NCBI RefSeq assembly: GCF_000003815.2
Contig: NC_049991.1
Span: 14,011,612 to 14,075,611 of the forward strand
Length of the DNA stretch: 64,000 nt
Direction of reading: 5' to 3'
Origin: Branchiostoma floridae
Taxonomy: Eukaryota > Chordata > Leptocardii > Amphioxiformes > Branchiostomatidae
A program made the position numbers and the translations under genes. Positions within the stretch are counted from its first letter, which is position 1. Every line of letters begins with the position of its first letter. Below, one piece after another: positions 38,201 to 44,159 of the stretch. Under the pieces are notes generated by a model. That model was not told where the DNA came from, ran no database searches, and saw nothing but the letters and a program-made list of their open reading frames with translations.

Positions 38201-39261
38201 CACCAGCGCTTCCTGTACAACTTGACCTCAGCTTGTTTCCATGGCGATAAATGAGATCATCCCCAGTGTTCTGTCCTTCACAAAGAGGCTTTTTGTTCTG
38301 CCCACATTTGACTGGAGAAGTTTGTCCTCACCTACATAATTTGCTTGCCTTTTCACTAACACCATCAAAGAAGGTGGCATTAAGGAGAGCTCAGGAGATT
38401 CCAGTCCTAACATCCTGGTAATGGTAGAAGGGTAAAGGTGCAGACCAAGTTTATACCCGGTTAGGAGGAAAGCTTGCTCGAGAGTAACCTGCCTAAGAAA
38501 CAGCGTGAGTGCTTCGTTAGCTAACCTCCTTAGCAGGCTCTATAAGTTAGGTTTTTGGGGGCTTATAATCCCTTTTTTTTTATGACATATCAGTTCCAAT
38601 GCACTAGGTTTCTTGTGGCTGCTTGTCCAGCCCTCTTTAACTCAGTGTAAAACTCATCATCTTAAAGCAAGAGGAGGTGGGACCATAAGAAACTGAGTGC
38701 ATTAGAACTGATAGTCATCAGTCTGGATCATCAGAGAAAAAAGCATCATATATTATAAGCCCCCAAAGCCTGACTGGTAGAGTCAGGTGGGAAGTAGGGT
38801 ATTCATTAGCTCTCAGTTGGCAAGCCTCCAACTGCAGAGCATTCATTATTGATGGCATACCTACACATAGCTGATGCAGAAATCTCAGACTGCCAACGTT
38901 AGACTATACATCACTAGTCTCCAATTCTGATGTGTGGTATTGATGTTTGGAAGGTTCAAATGTTAGATATTGCATTTACAGAACAAGCATTTATTGCTGA
39001 AGCTTAGTTTCAATCTACGTTTTTTTTTACCTGAATGTTGACTTTGCATGTCCCTTGCCCAGGCCCCATTGCCCATGTTTGGTAATGTCTGTTTTTTGTT
39101 TCTTAGAACGGCTGGTGAAACTGATGGATTTCCAGGAAGGAAGTTTCCAGGACTTTGTGGCCCACTGTGATGCAGTTCATCTTGTCAGGTTCACTCCCTC
39201 TGGGAAGCTGCTCTTCACTGTGGCTCACAATGAGATCATGGTGTGGGAGGTATCACTATAG
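213..39261 (+). CDS. WDR90: WD repeat-containing protein 90 (WDR90/POC16), 5'-partial, 41 exons
   Basis: Spliced gene encoding about 1892 residues in the window (human WDR90 is about 1750). Coding exons: 213-304, 780-956, 1269-1492, 1852-1934, 2045-2245, 2428-2686, 3606-3810, 4088-4198, 4655-4800, 5336-5393, 5622-5740, 6287-6451, 7258-7382, 7649-7768, 7962-8032, 8447-8611, 8993-9132, 9412-9542, 9951-10081, 10483-10650, 11222-11350, 11953-12083, 12911-12957, 13245-13370, 13798-13916, 14486-14674, 15019-15121, 15526-15647, 16386-16542, 19880-20073, 20185-20232, 20950-21094, 21639-21750, 25538-25715, 26519-26638, 27662-27860, 28790-28920, 29259-29432, 30949-31071, 35852-35936, 39107-39261. Every junction is GT-AG and keeps frame; TAG stop at 39259-39261. 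The order is CFA20-like domain then WD40 repeats, which is diagnostic of WDR90. The family sits in the centriole inner scaffold and binds microtubules. Exon 1 begins mid-codon, so the initiator exon is upstream. Family and domain order are seen by reading; ligands and localisation are family knowledge. Confidence 0.95.
305..779. other. WDR90 intron 1 with a 14-G tract
   Basis: A noncoding intron. It contains an uninterrupted run of 14 G at 507-520, able to slip in sequencing and to form a G-quadruplex with neighbouring G runs. Nothing else was recognised. Confidence 0.7.
2428..3810 (+). CDS. WDR90: WDR90 exons 6-7: basic, Ser/Pro/Thr-rich linker leading into the first WD block
   Basis: About 155 residues of low conservation, rich in Pro, Ser, Thr, Arg and Lys, predicted to be disordered by composition. 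It links the CFA20-like domain to the WD40 region. The final 20 residues of exon 7 (ending VGFGGSTTRD) are conserved and form the first strand of the WD region. The same lead-in pattern recurs at the start of the second WD block in exon 27 (VIGYNGNGRG). Exon boundaries were fixed by acceptors at 2426-2427 and 3604-3605 and donors at 2687 and 3811, which keep frame. Confidence 0.88.
2991..3405 (-). mobile_element. 5'-truncated non-LTR retrotransposon tail, minus strand (putative)
   Basis: Within WDR90 intron 6. Read on the minus strand, an AATAAAG lies just before a short TGAATC hexanucleotide array (2991-3013). This is the layout of a LINE 3' end with a microsatellite tail. The remaining 400 bp (3014-3405) are GC-richer than the intron around them and lack ORFs. 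I recognise the layout rather than the family, and the left and right limits are approximate. Confidence 0.45.
4088..12083 (+). CDS. WDR90: WDR90 exons 8-22: first WD40 propeller block
   Basis: Fifteen short exons, about 635 residues. Typical WD40 elements are visible: GHTDKVSALSFD (exons 8-9), VVVWDTS (exon 11), IRFWRL (exon 12), LRLWPLDF (exon 14), IRVWDM (exon 16), VKVWDY (exon 21) and MFLWDV (exon 22). GH dipeptides precede several blades, for example IGHSEAISGVGF in exon 22. Intron phases vary (0, 1 and 2), so blades were not simply duplicated as exon units. Introns are short, mostly 200-900 bp, and several carry MITEs described separately. Confidence 0.93.
6896..7229. mobile_element. 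Non-autonomous DNA element with CAGGGCTCGAAA ends and a 5-bp duplication CTAAT
   Basis: 334 bp in the intron before exon 13. The left end is CAGGGCTCGAAA and the right end is its inverse, TTTCGAGCCCTG at 7218-7229. Flanks are CTAAT at 6891-6895 and CTAAT at 7230-7234. The interior consists largely of degenerate direct and inverted copies of GTGCAGGT/ACCTGCAC near both ends, with no ORF. A CAGGG end suggests the hAT group, and 5-bp duplications are known for some hAT subgroups, but the superfamily is inference. Confidence 0.75.
8136..8319. mobile_element. MITE with TAATCTCC ends and a 9-bp duplication
   Basis: 184 bp inside the intron before exon 16. The terminal inverted repeats are TAATCTCCAGGCAGAT on the left and the inverse of TAATATCCAAGCAGAT on the right; similarity continues for about 45 bp inward. 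The flanks GACTGTTGC (8127-8135) and GACAGTTGC (8320-8328) match at 8 of 9 bases. A 9-bp duplication fits Mutator-like elements. No coding capacity. Confidence 0.65.
10717..10776 (+). repeat. Short retroelement tail fragment with hammerhead-like CTGAGGA stem (putative)
   Basis: In the intron after exon 20. The order is CTGAGGA (10719-10725), a stem-loop built from GGTGAC and GTCACC, a duplicated GGTCACCC, then GTCGGTAG and AATAAAG. This resembles the decayed ends of Penelope-like or related retroelements that carry hammerhead motifs. The GAAA box is broken here, so no active ribozyme is claimed. Confidence 0.3.
12293..12490. mobile_element. TA-flanked MITE, copy 1
   Basis: 198 bp with ends CTGTAAAT and the inverse GCATTTACAG, flanked by TA (12291-12292 and 12491-12492). 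The interior is made of inverted GTTCGCGGTGG/CCACCGCGAAC-type blocks rich in CG. A TA flank fits Tc1/mariner-like mobilisation. Two relatives are at 17877-18054 (opposite orientation) and 26860-27066. Confidence 0.7.
12491..12591. repeat. Near-perfect hairpin with 43-bp arms
   Basis: The left arm 12491-12533 and right arm 12549-12591 are inverse copies with about one mismatch, separated by a 15-base loop. The arm contains GTTCAGCACCAAGGACAG, which also occurs singly near 18965 and, slightly altered, near 11595. It therefore belongs to a dispersed repeat family. No function is assigned. Confidence 0.65.
12640..12735. repeat. Decayed relative of the CAGGGCTC-ended element
   Basis: Shares the phrase order TGCATATGCA, GTTNATGCA and TAAAATTGG with the start of the element at 6896-7229 but lacks clear ends. 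It is read as a degenerate fragment. Confidence 0.35.
12911..14674 (+). CDS. WDR90: WDR90 exons 23-26: variable linker between the two WD blocks
   Basis: About 160 residues with no WD repeat. Exon 23 is only 47 bp and was placed because it is the sole GT-AG segment that links exon 22 (phase 2) to exon 24 (phase 1) in an open frame. Exon 24 is rich in Pro and Arg, exon 25 is strongly acidic (Glu, Asp and Thr), and exon 26 is basic and His-rich. Human WDR90 has an equally divergent linker in this place. The exon set is supported by frame continuity rather than by sequence similarity, so individual boundaries here are less sure than elsewhere. Confidence 0.75.
13371..13797. other. WDR90 intron 24
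   Basis: 427 bp of AT-rich noncoding sequence with no recognisable element. The other WDR90 introns between 305 and 15525 not listed separately are likewise AT-rich and empty to my eye. Confidence 0.5.
15019..21750 (+). CDS. WDR90: WDR90 exons 27-33: second WD40 block, first part
   Basis: About 293 residues. Exon 27 restarts the WD region with LQAVIGYNGNGRGNMVWN. Later blades show VCVWDLQ (exon 29), IALWST (exon 30), SIFFWLV (exon 30), VSAWDTR (exon 32) and LKLWAV (exon 33). Exon 31 is a 48-bp microexon with good splice sites (acceptor before 20185, donor at 20233) that keeps phase 0. The donor of exon 29 (16543) is followed by decayed tandem copies of the exon's own 3' end. The intron after exon 33 carries the 3.05-kb HNH-bearing mobile element. 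Confidence 0.92.
16646..17060 (+). pseudogene. Three decayed tandem copies of the 3' end of WDR90 exon 29
   Basis: Copies begin near 16646, 16802 and 16998. The second reads open in the exon frame (IVFLACSRDDRFLVIV against IVCLAYSRDDRFLVTV in exon 29) and ends in a GTAAGAAT donor; the first ends in an intact GGTAAGAAT donor; the third has a degraded donor. The copied unit of about 155-200 bp also includes following intron sequence (the CATCTTTTTCTTCG phrase occurs twice). None has a convincing acceptor, because the duplication began inside the exon. Confidence 0.7.
17877..18054. mobile_element. TA-flanked MITE, copy 2 (inverted relative to the others)
   Basis: 178 bp with CTGTAAATGC at the left and GCATTTTCAG at the right, flanked by TA on both sides (17875-17876 and 18055-18056). 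Its left end reads like the inverse of the right end of the copy at 26860-27066, so it is in the opposite orientation. It is more decayed than the other copies. Confidence 0.65.
18960..19299 (+). mobile_element. CR1-like LINE 3' fragment with CAAA-type tail
   Basis: The segment ends in ACTAATGGAGATCCAAAT followed by an (AAAC)n tail at 19280-19299. The same ending occurs at 20938. It begins near a GTTCAGCACCAAGGACAG phrase shared with the hairpin at 12491. No reverse-transcriptase frame remains. Confidence 0.5.
20233..20949. other. WDR90 intron 31, ending in a second CR1-like tail
   Basis: The left two thirds are AT-rich without recognisable content. From about 20750 to 20938 the sequence matches the tail of the element ending at 19299 (CTAATGGAGATCCAAAT, then an AAAC array at 20919-20938), so it is a second 5'-truncated copy in the same orientation. 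Confidence 0.5.
22279..22758 (+). repeat. Left 480-bp terminal direct repeat
   Basis: Starts GGTCTCATTGAT and ends with its exact inverse, ATCAATGAGACC. If the flanking A and T are counted, the inverted repeat is 13 bp (AGGTCTCATTGAT). The unit therefore looks like a small inverted-repeat element used as a terminal direct repeat. Contains no ORF of note. Confidence 0.9.
23090..23584 (+). CDS. Very basic 164-aa protein of the composite element, function unknown
   Basis: The ATG at 23090 has a purine at -3 and G at +4; an upstream in-frame GTG at 23069 is not needed. The first 20 residues are dominated by Arg and Lys (MGKNPWRRKRRRDKDR), suggesting nuclear import or nucleic-acid binding. Residues about 75-145 contain a Gly-rich stretch, a repeated K/R-A pattern (ADKKAKADRARQR) and an RGRR...WWRQQ segment, followed by GYRPEQLHP. 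This C-terminal layout faintly resembles accessory proteins of Mutator/Kolobok-type animal transposons that end in an Arg-rich helix and a GxxYxxGxF-like motif; I would not assign it to them without a profile search. It converges on the HNH gene, with 244 bp between the two stops, and stops with TGA. No intron is evident. Confidence 0.65.
   Translation: MGKNPWRRKRRRDKDRVALMKAIDYKLSREMVERQRHLRSTNKCEATHLVLLKSLPKSRTWKRNAAGRAFSAAHSVAVGGMGESMVRILATLGCKLRPGGPASKFLSWADKKAKADRARQRTAYFRGRRAHSWWRQQNAKKGSGYRPEQLHPNFSDEHGYSETK
23748..23765 (+). repeat. Poly-G tract between the two element genes
   Basis: A run of about 16 G lies between the convergent stops. A similar G run is found at about 24294-24307 upstream of the HNH gene. 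Length is uncertain because such tracts slip during sequencing. Confidence 0.6.
23829..24215 (-). CDS. His-Me finger (HNH) endonuclease, I-PpoI type, of the composite element
   Basis: 128 residues from the ATG complementary to 24213-24215; the frame is open further upstream (to 24251) from a GTG. The zinc-binding His-Me finger is complete: Cys32, Cys84, Cys89 and His94 as the first zinc set; His82 (in SHLCH) as the catalytic base; Asn103 as the metal-binding Asn; Cys109, Cys115, His118 and Cys124 as the second zinc set. The spacings from His82 to Cys84, Cys89, His94, Asn103 and Cys109 equal those known for I-PpoI (His98, Cys100, Cys105, His110, Asn119 and Cys125). The family (Pfam zf-His_Me_endon) includes rDNA intron homing nucleases. 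The frame has no stop or missing key residue, so it may be active. An AATAAA overlaps the TAA stop on the minus strand. Role in mobility is inferred from location only. Confidence 0.85.
   Translation of the reverse strand: MAAFYRQRPSNVQEASLRYRIVTKTFVSAEGCIIWKGARTRKGYGKMKVTSGGREETLSPHRLLYFLDSGLNNLDPTMQVSHLCHEKRCVNLAHLSLEQNVVNQQRKNCFAEKHCMGHPQHPDCIIIH
24845..25324 (+). repeat. Right 480-bp terminal direct repeat
   Basis: Same length and orientation as the left repeat, with the same GGTCTCATTGAT start and ATCAATGAGACC end. No difference was seen by eye, which implies recent insertion or ongoing conversion. Confidence 0.9.
25538..39261 (+). CDS. WDR90: WDR90 exons 34-41: second WD40 block, last part, and C-terminus
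   Basis: About 388 residues. Recognisable blocks are GIVGTTGGTLWYINW (exon 34), LHVWSVQD (exon 35), MVAGYSDGTVRMF and LKMHPHAVAIT (exon 36), WLATSADRRVSVWAADW and ELVDWMSFPAPA (exon 38 of 41), and the C-terminal HCDAVHLVRFTPSGKLLF with IMVWEV just before the stop. All match WDR90 in order. Exon 37 (28790-28920) joins directly to 29259-29432 in phase 0. The last two introns are the longest undisturbed ones in the gene (31072-35851 and 35937-39106). Confidence 0.92.
26250..26430 (+). mobile_element. tRNA-derived SINE
   Basis: In the intron before exon 35. An A box lies at about 26264-26281 (TGGCGTAACTGGTAGAGC) and a B box at about 26308-26318 (GTTCGATACC), as in RNA polymerase III promoters. 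The tRNA-like head is followed by CCCTTGGAAAAGGCACTTTA, a phrase common in deuterostome SINE bodies. The right end is not defined. Confidence 0.65.
26860..27066. mobile_element. TA-flanked MITE, copy 3
   Basis: 207 bp with CTGTAAATGCA at the left and GCATTTACAG at the right, between TA dinucleotides (26858-26859 and 27067-27068). The interior has the same paired TTTCGCGGTGG/CCACCGC blocks as the copy at 12293-12490. It lies in the intron between exons 35 and 36. Confidence 0.7.
27909..28680 (+). repeat. Diverged tandem duplication in WDR90 intron 36
   Basis: The sequence around 27909-27959 plus 28385-28460 is a diverged copy of 28541-28660. Both run AAGCTCA, TTGCAGGC or CTGCAGGC, CTTTTT/TTTTCA, TTGAG or CTGAG, then GAACATGA or GGTCATGT, CAGACAAAAT and CTTAATA. 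Only the first copy carries the MITE. Confidence 0.6.
27960..28384. mobile_element. MITE with TAGCCTGGGTACC ends and a perfect 9-bp duplication
   Basis: 425 bp. The terminal inverted repeat begins TAGCCTGGGTACCATCCGGA on both strands and extends to about 35 bp. The flanks are GTATGAGCA at 27951-27959 and again at 28385-28393. A perfect 9-bp duplication with inverted repeats fits a Mutator-like MITE. It interrupts one copy of a local tandem duplication. Confidence 0.85.
29433..30948. other. WDR90 intron before 30949, no recognised content
   Basis: 1.5 kb of AT-rich sequence (about 29433-30948) with no ORF, element or repeat that I could support. Confidence 0.5.
32757..33240 (-). repeat. Possible minus-strand LINE 3' region with TAAA tail
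   Basis: A TTTA tetranucleotide array at 32760-32775 would be a TAAA tail if the element is read on the minus strand. The next 450 bp carry no intact frame. The call rests on layout only. Confidence 0.3.
33255..34315. repeat. Dispersed 1.06-kb repeat with inverted CCTCCATGA ends and an internal duplication
   Basis: The left end contains TTACCTCCATGAAATGTCAT and the right end TTCATGGAGGTATGAGGTCG. The interior has two related units (about 33540-33720 and 33835-34020) that share GCCCCCTA, GCAGGGGC, TTTTTGTCAA, GAGGATA and TGCAAATGA-like phrases. The same GGAGGTATGAGGTCGCCG ending is common in metazoan intergenic repeats. No coding frame. Confidence 0.55.
34476..34827. mobile_element. Non-autonomous DNA element with CAGGGCTC ends and a 5-bp duplication TACAT
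   Basis: 352 bp. It starts CAGGGCTCAAAAT and ends TCTCGAGCCCTG, with TACAT at 34471-34475 and 34828-34832. Inside are repeated GTGCACCC/GGGTGCAC blocks at both ends and the phrase AAAATTGGAGCTGTGCA, which is shared with the element at 6896-7229. It belongs to the same family with a different internal repeat word. Confidence 0.75.
36598..36750 (+). repeat. GT-rich microsatellite with an internal CTGT array
   Basis: About 150 bp of (GT)n interrupted by CGTG and a (CTGT)n block near 36690-36712. It creates spurious open frames on both strands. Confidence 0.9.
37444..37553 (+). repeat. Tandem duplication of a 53-bp unit
   Basis: Two units, each containing CTTTTA, GGTTATT, GAA, TCAT, TCCAAGTG and CCCTTTTTA in the same order. 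No function was seen. Confidence 0.6.
37963..38088. mobile_element. Minimal 126-bp MITE with TAGCCTG ends and a perfect 9-bp duplication
   Basis: The left end is TAGCCTGTTTACCAGACC and the right end is the inverse of TAGCCTGGATACCTGAGACC. A second inverted pair, CTCAAAAATATCTATTGTGT, lies inside. The flanks TTCCAAGCA at 37954-37962 and 38089-38097 are identical. Same terminal word as the element at 27960. Confidence 0.85.
38522..38801. mobile_element. Foldback MITE with TAACCTCC end and a 9-bp duplication
   Basis: 280 bp with arms of about 100 bp. Shared inverted blocks are GGGGGCTTATAAT and CAGTTCNAATGCACT. The flanks TTCGTTAGC (38513-38521) and TTCATTAGC (38802-38810) match at 8 of 9 bases. 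Its outer arm resembles the element at 51341-51601. Confidence 0.65.
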
Positions 39262-42200
39262 ATGGAACAGCCTATCGTTTTTCTTTAAGAAATTTTGACA
39301 ACTTTATCTATGTAACGTCTTTATCAGATGACAAAACATATATATATATACATGTATATATTTCATGCAGTTCACATTTAGGTCAGCATTTGCGGCAACT
39401 GTTGTCGAAATGCTGATAACTCTAGTGCCTTGGGGACCTTCAGGTATGGACACCTATCCTAGAGCCAAGTTGGCTATAAACAAAACACAGTATCGCCGTT
39501 TGAATGACAGCTTCAGGCCGTTTTATCGTTATTGCACCACCAGTTGCCTTAGGCACCATGCTGCCTACCTGTGATAATACAGCACGATAAAACACATCTG
39601 TCCCAGTTGCAGTAATCCACTTAATTGGGTAACAATTCAAAGTAAATTATTTGCAAATAAAAAATCTTTTTTATTTGTCTGTAACTACAATGGGTTTTGT
39701 GTTGTCAAGAACAGAAAGTTTCCTAAACTCTGACCTCCATGGCAGACTAGCTATGGGTCACAGGTTGTTTTCATATAATTGCTGTTTTTTGTAAATTTCT
39801 TATTTATTTCATTTTCCCACTATTATGTGATTTCTACAGTATTGGAATAAATACCATTTGCTCCAAGCTACCTCCATCAATTTCTCTTTTTATGCAAATA
39901 CTCCAGCTAAAAGTAACAGGAGCTGAAGCTGTGGCATTTTGGCGACCTTGTTGTAGCCGAGCAAATTTTGACAGAACTCTCAATGAATTTCCATGAAAAA
40001 AAAAAAACATTTTTTACGCTTTGTGTGTTTTGTGGTCTTGTTATGTTTCTACTCGTACGATTTTGCATGATATTCCCATTGTAAAGTCAAGGGTAACACC
40101 AATCCAATTCATAAAACAGTGTAGTCCAGTGAGATACTGGATTTATTATACAACTGTATGGTACAAAGGTTACAGCACACCCCCACTGCCAAAGATCTAT
40201 TCAATTTGGTAGATGCTATAGTCAGCAGGGAAAAGGTTTGAGTATGGCAAAAACTTGCCAAGTAACATTCAATTGGATTTATCCATTGTTGAAGTATGAT
40301 CTGTCATATCTTTTTAGGTTCTAAAGTCTTTGTAATTGTATCCATAACTCATCCAATATTGCCATAGTAAGAGAATATGAACTGGCATGTCTTATCTTAT
40401 TTTAATCTTTATTGAGTTGTCACCAGCCACGGTTTTATTGCCCGTTTGTTACTTGTCATGGATTGGGATCCCATGCCAAAATGTCTACTGAAACTGTGTA
40501 AGTTTAGGTTGATATGTTTCAAATCAAAATCTTATTAGTTTGAAGAAAAATATGTTAAAGTTTGGAACTGCCCAGTGATACAAACATTCCAAGGTTGTTC
40601 GTCTTTAGATATACTCAATATTGAGTGGTTGTACTTAGGAATTGTAGGTCTGATACACTTTTCAATGTTAATACTGTGTTGTTGATTTTAAATGTCTGTC
40701 CAGTAATATTTCATTAAGCCTGGGTGAACTCAACATTTGTCACATTCAATTACTGGTGAATATTTACAGTTTAGTTCAGTTTACATTTCCACAGGTTTTG
40801 TCAACATGTACGATTGAGTGCCTGTCTTTTGTACATACTTTGTGAATAATTTACCAGCAACATCTTGTACTTGTAGCATTTATAACCCTTAAGAATCTCA
40901 TTTACCCCACCAGAATGTAGCTTTTATGGCTGAAATACATTTGTGTCTTGTGTGTTCTGCATTTTGATTACATCATTTGTTAGTTGTAGCGCTTTGTTGG
41001 AATGGAACTATTTTTAGGACAAAGGTGATGATTGACCAGTTTTGTGTAAAAGTAGTTTATTTTGTGTGAATGAATTCAACCGCAAAACAGCAAATTATGC
41101 ATTATTTATCAGAACTCTCTACTGTACACATTTACATGAATAGTTGATTTTAGCATTTAATAACAAATAAAGGTTTCATTCCTTTACATGCCTGATGTGA
41201 TTTTGGATCTGTCTGTCTTGGACATTAAAACAAAGGCCAAACTATGCATGTAATGTTGGCATTTATTTGTAGGGGGCAAATGCAAACATTAACTCTTTTT
41301 TTTTTTCAACAGGTAGTGCAGTTTTATTTGTGTCTTGTATTTTTCTTTCCTATCAATTCTCTAGTTGAATGTTATGATCTTGTTTCAGAATTGTTCACAC
41401 ATACCACACGTTGTGTGATCTTTCTTTTAATCCCAAATATGTTTCATAGGTTTTTGTGACAAATTGCCTTTATGTTGCATTGTTTATCATAGTTGGTGTG
41501 GTAGGGTACACCCTGAGTGACTCAGACTTTGTTAAGTGGGAGGGAATTGTTGACTTACTGAGTAAGCTGGTAACCTCCTGGTCATTCTGTCTTCTCACCT
41601 GTGGAATTTAAAACCACCTATCTATCAAAGGTTAAGTAGACAGGGGCAAAGGGGAGGGGATCTAGATGTAAATTGTATAGAAAAATTACCTCTTTAGATC
41701 TAATGGTAAACATTTTTCTTTCTCACAAAAATGCTAAAGCTTACTTTTTAATTTTCGACCAAGATTCAGCAATGTGAACTTTTTGCATAACAATAAACAT
41801 GAGATTTTCATTTGTATGCAGTTGACTAATAACAAATTTCTAACTAGCATACTGAATTAAACATTTGTTCCAATGCAAAACAAATTACCAGATCAATTTG
41901 ATTTTATTGTCCTCTTCCTCAGAATTCAAGTGACCAAACATCAAGTTCCATCTCTAAAGCACATTATGTTTAACTTTAAGAGGAGTTTTAGCAGACATCC
42001 TTCACACTCTCCCTGGTGACACCTCCACCCACACATATTTACCATCAGCCATATTAACAGGTCAACACAAGGTCACCTTCTAAGCTTCAAGGTCATAACT
42101 AATTTTCTTGCAGTACAGTTGATTTGGTGATTACTTCCCTGGAGCACTTACTGTTTGATGAGGTTGGGTTAATCCTTACATGTTACCACTAAAGTAAAGG

Positions 42201-43017
42201 CATTGTAGAATGGAGTACAAACATGGCCCCTACTGCAGTCAATGGTGTTCTATCATGATCTTGATAGGCTCTTACTTGTAATCTAAGATAAAAGCCTCCC
42301 AAAATACTCAATTTTTTTTGAATACCTAATTATGTAGATTGTATCCAATGGGTATTAATTAATAATACTGTTGAAAATATATTATCTTTAAAAGATGCCA
42401 TTTGCTTTTCGTCCATAAGATGGAAATTGTGACTTAACAAGCATGTCAGCACGAAGGGTCTGAAATTAGGACCTCTGCCAAAGCTGTTACACTTGCTGAA
42501 GCTGGTTAATTGTAAATGACCTTTCCTTGGCTGGCAGTGACCTTGGCTGTTTTGTGTCTGTCCCCATCATTCCATACCCATCATGCCTCACCACCACCCC
42601 CTTCATAGTTATTATAAACCTTTCCATATTTGACAGTGGTGGGAGGAGGGGAAAATTCCTGTCCTATGTCTCAGACATGCTATGTTCGACCTCTTTGGCT
42701 TAAGAGTCCATTTATAACTGACAAATGCCAGACCTTGATTTTTAAGACTTAACATTGTCCCTATTATGGTAAGAGTTTAAGCGCCTGTCTTTTTGTCCAA
42801 TATCTGGAGCTATACACCATAAGTAGGTTTATAGTTATATGATCTAGGTCTAAGATTTTAAAACTTGTAAAAGGCCCTAAAGCAAATGAAGCATTGGCGG
42901 CAGAGAAGATATAGATAGCAGTAGTTACTAGACTATCTCCTTTGCATACACAGAGACATTGCACTAATATCAAAGGAGGATGAGCAAAGCATTAAAGATA
43001 GTGTAGACTGCTAGTGC
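39262..43017. other. WDR90 3'-UTR and intergenic spacer
   Basis: Follows the WDR90 stop. Candidate AATAAA signals are at 39656-39661 and 39846-39851, with another at about 41165. The remainder is AT-rich intergenic sequence with no gene, element or repeat that I could support. Confidence 0.55.
39656..39661 (+). terminator. WDR90: Candidate WDR90 polyadenylation signal
   Basis: AATAAA about 395 bases after the stop. A second AATAAA at 39846-39851 is an alternative. Only the hexamer is seen; no cleavage site can be fixed. Confidence 0.4.
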
Positions 43018-43254
43018 TAACTTAAATTGTTTATTGTTTATTGTTCATTCACTCCTTTAGTTGTTAACATCTTAAATCTGAACTGTCCTGTTCGTATTAT
43101 GTTCCTTCTATGTGTGTGTCGTGATAACGTTAACATTCCCTTGTAAAAGTTCAGTCGGAGTTCTCAGTATTAACCTATGTTCTTGGTTGGGATGTTTTCC
43201 ATCATCATCTGAGACAGGCTGCAGCATCCATTTACAAAGCGCAGATGCCTGTTT

Positions 43255-44159
43255 CCATGGCGCCGTGCTTACACAAAGGGTTCCCTGACACTTGAGAGGA
43301 CGCACTAACGATGTATGGGACTCCGGGTCCAAGGCTAAGGCCACCGTTTTATTTCCCGCCTTCAGGGGCCACTCAAAAGGTCCAGCCTCCAGACGTTTCC
43401 GCGCGACTGTGAAACGTCATGGTGATACCGACCAATCAACGCGCGAGATACGGGGTCAAATTTCTTCCATAGCAGCAGACCGTGGCGGATGCCAAATAGC
43501 GATCGATAGTAATTGCATCAAACAAGCAGTTTACATGGATAGTCTTACCACAAACAGGATTATATGTTTAATTATGAGCTAATATTATAACGTGATATCA
43601 GCTGTGACAGAATGCGTTTGAGTCCTCGGTTGACAAGAAGTTACGACTGCTTTCTTCGCGTTTAGCTGTGAGTCCCATAATGTGACAACAGATGCGGATC
43701 CATATGGGGGCCGTATGAGAAACAGCCCCGGCTTATTTACCCCAGCTGTGATAAACAGGTGTCCTGGTGAAAGACACTTGTCTTCAAAACGTGCAGGGCG
43801 TCCAGACCGAGCTTGTAGATATCGGAAGCTCACACGCTAAGCCGTGGAAGTGTTGGTGTGAGAGACTGGAGTTCCCCATACAGGCCGGACGGGTCATCAA
43901 GCCCAGCCCAGTTCCGTGCGCAGAGGGTGTGCGCAGTGCGGCTCACCTGATCCGTAGGTACACCTGAAATCCACACTGGGTCGGGTCGTGTCTTTTATGC
44001 AAATCCATTGTTTGTGACGGGCATGCGTCACATATTTGCGTGGAGTGTCAATACAGAACACCGTCGCCATATTCCTGTAGCAGGGGCTGGTTGTTAGTCC
44101 GCTGCCGCCGAGAAGTTTTTCCTTTTCTGTTCTTGAAGGACTGTTTTTTTGGTCGCGCA
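43255..44159 (+). promoter_or_regulatory. Probable NHERF promoter and 5'-UTR region (CpG-rich)
   Basis: CG dinucleotides become frequent from about 43255, in contrast to the AT-rich spacer to the left, and remain so up to the ATG at 44160. This fits a CpG-type promoter. No TATA box was convincing and the transcription start is not defined. Confidence 0.45.

Larger units (their letters stand above)
35937..39106. other. Last WDR90 intron (3.2 kb)
   Basis: Holds a GT/CTGT microsatellite (36598-36750), a short tandem duplication (37444-37553) and two MITEs with 9-bp flanks (37963-38088 and 38522-38801). The rest is AT-rich with nothing recognised. Confidence 0.6.

Noticed and set aside
44040-44159. 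Upstream extension of the NHERF frame
   Set aside because: The extension has no ATG and is not PDZ-like; the ATG at 44160 gives the usual short NHERF N-terminus.
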